A stretch of DNA of 24,335 nucleotides. Source: Firm-04 sp003446315 (lineage in GTDB: Bacteria > Bacillota > Clostridia > Oscillospirales > Ruminococcaceae). The stretch covers positions 1-24,335 of the forward strand of contig CAMNAB010000032.1 of assembly GCA_946530355.1 (NCBI GenBank). The letters are read 5' to 3'. A model generated the notes under the pieces. That model saw only the letters and a program-made list of their open reading frames with translations. It was not told where the DNA came from and ran no database searches. The position numbers and the translations under genes were made by a program. Positions 22,436 through 24,335 of this stretch are shown one piece after another; the stretch's first letter is position 1; every line of letters begins with the position of its first letter.

Positions 22436-24335
22436 ATGAGAATCTATCAGGCGCTTGAGAGCAGCCCGAAGCTCGCGCAGATTCAGAAGGACATGCTTGC
22501 GAAATGGAAGCAGGAAGATGTTTTTGAAAAATCCGTTCATAACGGTCAGAAAGAGGAGATCGTCTTTTATGACGGCCCGCCTTTCCCGACCGGTATCCCG
22601 CATCACGGTACGGTGCTCGTTTCGTTCATCAAAGACCTGATCGCGCGTTATCACACCATGAAGGGCTATTCTGTCCCGCGTGTATGGGGCTGGGACTGCC
22701 ACGGTCTGCCCATCGAAACACAGGCTGAAAAGGCACTCGGCATCAACAGCAAGACTGAAATTGAACGCAGCATCGGTATCGGTAAATTTAACGATGCCTG
22801 CCATGAGATCGTTTCCAAAAATAACGAAACATGGCGTGAATATGTCGATCAGATGGCTCGTTGGGTCGATTATGACGGCGCTTATAAAACCATGAACCTC
22901 TCCTATATGGAGTCCGTCATGTGGGCATTCAAGCAGTGCTATGATAAGGGGCTGATCTATCGCAACTATCGCGTCACCCCTTACTGCTGCCGCTGCGAAA
23001 CATCGCTTTCGATCTCCGATACAAGAGAATCTGACTCCACCCGTCCGCGTCAGGACAGATGGATCATCACCAAGTTTAAGACCGACGAAACACTCGACGG
23101 CAAGCAGGTCTATTTCCTCGCATGGACAACCACCCCGTGGACGCTGCCCTCGAACCTCTGCCTTGCAGTCGGTGAAAACCTCGATTATGCATATGTTGCC
23201 GTTGAAGATGAGGTATTCATCGCTTGTAAGGCAACACTCAGCCACTTCCCGAAAATCTTCGGCAAAAAGCCGGAAATTCTGAAGGAGTGCAAGGGCAGCG
23301 ATCTGGTCGGCAAGACCTATGAGCCGCTGTTCCCGTATTTTGCAGATAAGGCACAGGAAGGCGCTTTCCGTGTTGTAACCGCAGATTATGTCGGCTCGGA
23401 AGAGGGTGTCGGTATCGTTCATACTGCACCGGCTTTCGGTGAGGACGACTACTGGACATGCCGTAATCACAAGATCCCGATGGTCAATCCCGTTGACGAG
23501 AAAGGTCACTTCACAAAGGAAGTCACCGATTTCTATGTCGAAAAGGATGCAAAGACCGTCATCGAGATGAACCCGACCGTCATCCGCTTCCTCTATGACA
23601 ACGGCAAGGCGGTTGCCGACGGCACAATCGAGCATAACTATCCGCACTGCTGGAGATGCCGCGAGCCGCTGATCTATAAGGCAATGGATGCATGGTATCT
23701 CGATATCGAAAAGCTCAAGCCGCGTCTTATTGAACTGAATAACAAGGAAGTCAACTGGGTGCCGGATTCCGTCAAGGACAGCCGCTTCGGTAAGTGGCTC
23801 GAAAATGCCCGCGACTGGAATATCTCCAGAAACCGCTATTGGTCTACCCCGATCCCGATCTGGGAGTGCCCGGATTGCGGCGAGCGCGTTGTGCTCGGCA
23901 GCCTCGATGAGATCGAGCAGCGCAGCGGAAAGCGGCTCGATAACCTGCACCGTCAGTATGTGGACGAAGTGACCTTCCCGTGCAAGTGCGGCGCAACTAT
24001 GCACCGTGTACCGGAAGTCCTCGACTGCTGGTTTGAGTCCGGCTGCGTACCGTTCGCACAGAAGCACTATCCGTTTGAAAACAAAGAATGGTTCGAGTCG
24101 CACTTCCCGTGTGATTTCATCGTCGAATATACCGGTCAGATCCGCTGCTGGTTCTACTATCTGCATGTCATGGCAACCGCACTGTTTGACCGTCCTGCAT
24201 TCAAGAACTGCGTCGTTCACGGCACGATTCTCGATGAAAACGGCAAGAAGCTCTCGAAATCCAACCACAACTATACCGACCCGATGCAGCTCATGAAGGA
24301 ATTCGGTACGGACGCATTCCGCCTGTATCTGTTCC
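22436..24335 (+). CDS. ileS: Isoleucyl-tRNA synthetase, partial (3' end outside window)
   Basis: The first 633 residues of a class I aminoacyl-tRNA synthetase that charges tRNA-Ile; the frame is open to the window end. The active-site HIGH equivalent is HHGT (residues 56-59) within FPTGIPHHGTVL, and WGWDCHGLPIE and the KMSKS loop KLSKS (605-609) follow. The editing (CP1) domain lies between, with TTPWTLPSN near residue 230. WGWDCHGLPIE and SNHNYTDP resemble the type 2 (eukaryote-like) IleRS group rather than the type 1 enzyme with HIGH, which would fit low mupirocin sensitivity, though that is not shown here. The start ATG 22436 follows AAAGGAAG; Lys codons are mostly AAG, as in highly expressed genes. 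Confidence 0.95.
   Translation, partial: MRIYQALESSPKLAQIQKDMLAKWKQEDVFEKSVHNGQKEEIVFYDGPPFPTGIPHHGTVLVSFIKDLIARYHTMKGYSVPRVWGWDCHGLPIETQAEKALGINSKTEIERSIGIGKFNDACHEIVSKNNETWREYVDQMARWVDYDGAYKTMNLSYMESVMWAFKQCYDKGLIYRNYRVTPYCCRCETSLSISDTRESDSTRPRQDRWIITKFKTDETLDGKQVYFLAWTTTPWTLPSNLCLAVGENLDYAYVAVEDEVFIACKATLSHFPKIFGKKPEILKECKGSDLVGKTYEPLFPYFADKAQEGAFRVVTADYVGSEEGVGIVHTAPAFGEDDYWTCRNHKIPMVNPVDEKGHFTKEVTDFYVEKDAKTVIEMNPTVIRFLYDNGKAVADGTIEHNYPHCWRCREPLIYKAMDAWYLDIEKLKPRLIELNNKEVNWVPDSVKDSRFGKWLENARDWNISRNRYWSTPIPIWECPDCGERVVLGSLDEIEQRSGKRLDNLHRQYVDEVTFPCKCGATMHRVPEVLDCWFESGCVPFAQKHYPFENKEWFESHFPCDFIVEYTGQIRCWFYYLHVMATALFDRPAFKNCVVHGTILDENGKKLSKSNHNYTDPMQLMKEFGTDAFRLYLF

Noticed and set aside
22409..24268. 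619-codon minus-strand frame opposite ileS
   Set aside because: ileS motifs (HHGT, WGWDCHGLPIE, KLSKS) establish the plus-strand gene; the minus frame has no family features.
1..24335. CRISPR arrays, tRNA or rRNA genes, complete insertion sequences
   Set aside because: No regularly spaced repeats, tRNA-like cloverleaf ends, rRNA signatures or transposase motifs were noticed on reading; a dedicated scan was not possible.

Overview
The window looks like chromosomal DNA from a Gram-positive anaerobe of the class Clostridia, most likely a Ruminococcus-type member of the Oscillospiraceae. Four things point there: strong AAGGAGG-type ribosome binding sites, near-consensus sigma-A promoters, secreted proteins with long Thr-rich linkers and a sortase-like PKTGD anchor, and a large clostridial acyl-CoA dehydratase activase. 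This placement is an inference from gene style; no rRNA or other marker gene is present. All supported genes lie on the + strand.

Layout. Positions 1-436 hold no secure gene, only hairpins, an imperfect direct repeat and one doubtful 51-codon frame. Two cell-surface genes follow, each with its own promoter: a Thr-rich SGNH-hydrolase lipoprotein (505-1518) and a putatively sortase-anchored surface protein (1790-3433) with a perfect TTGACA-17-TATAAT promoter and a strong terminator. Next come a 988-residue tandem ASKHA acyl-CoA dehydratase activase, probably starting at a TTG (3642-6608), and a YkuE-like metallophosphoesterase (6629-7450).

The centre of interest is a 13-gene, roughly 14.8-kb polysaccharide operon. 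It runs from a near-consensus promoter (7506-7534) to an intrinsic terminator (22306-22347). In order it encodes: an undecaprenyl-phosphate sugar phosphotransferase (apparently starting at ATT), mannose-1-phosphate guanylyltransferase, a small membrane protein, GDP-mannose 4,6-dehydratase, a GT4 glycosyltransferase, a GNAT acetyltransferase, a small membrane-anchored protein, a second GT4 enzyme, an Rmd-like GDP-4-keto-6-deoxymannose reductase, a Wzm-type ABC permease, a polytopic GT-C-like protein, a Wzt-type ATPase with a C-terminal carbohydrate-binding domain, and a 796-residue coiled-coil/glycosyltransferase/methyltransferase fusion.

Read as a pathway, the enzymes should make GDP-mannose and then GDP-4-keto-6-deoxymannose and GDP-D-rhamnose (or its 6-deoxy-talose epimer). 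A glycan would be built on undecaprenyl phosphate in the cytoplasm, its non-reducing end possibly capped by methylation, and the capped chain recognised by Wzt and exported through Wzm. This resembles the A-band/O9a logic of Gram-negative O-antigens, here in an apparent Gram-positive. After the terminator, ileS starts from its own promoter and runs off the window end.
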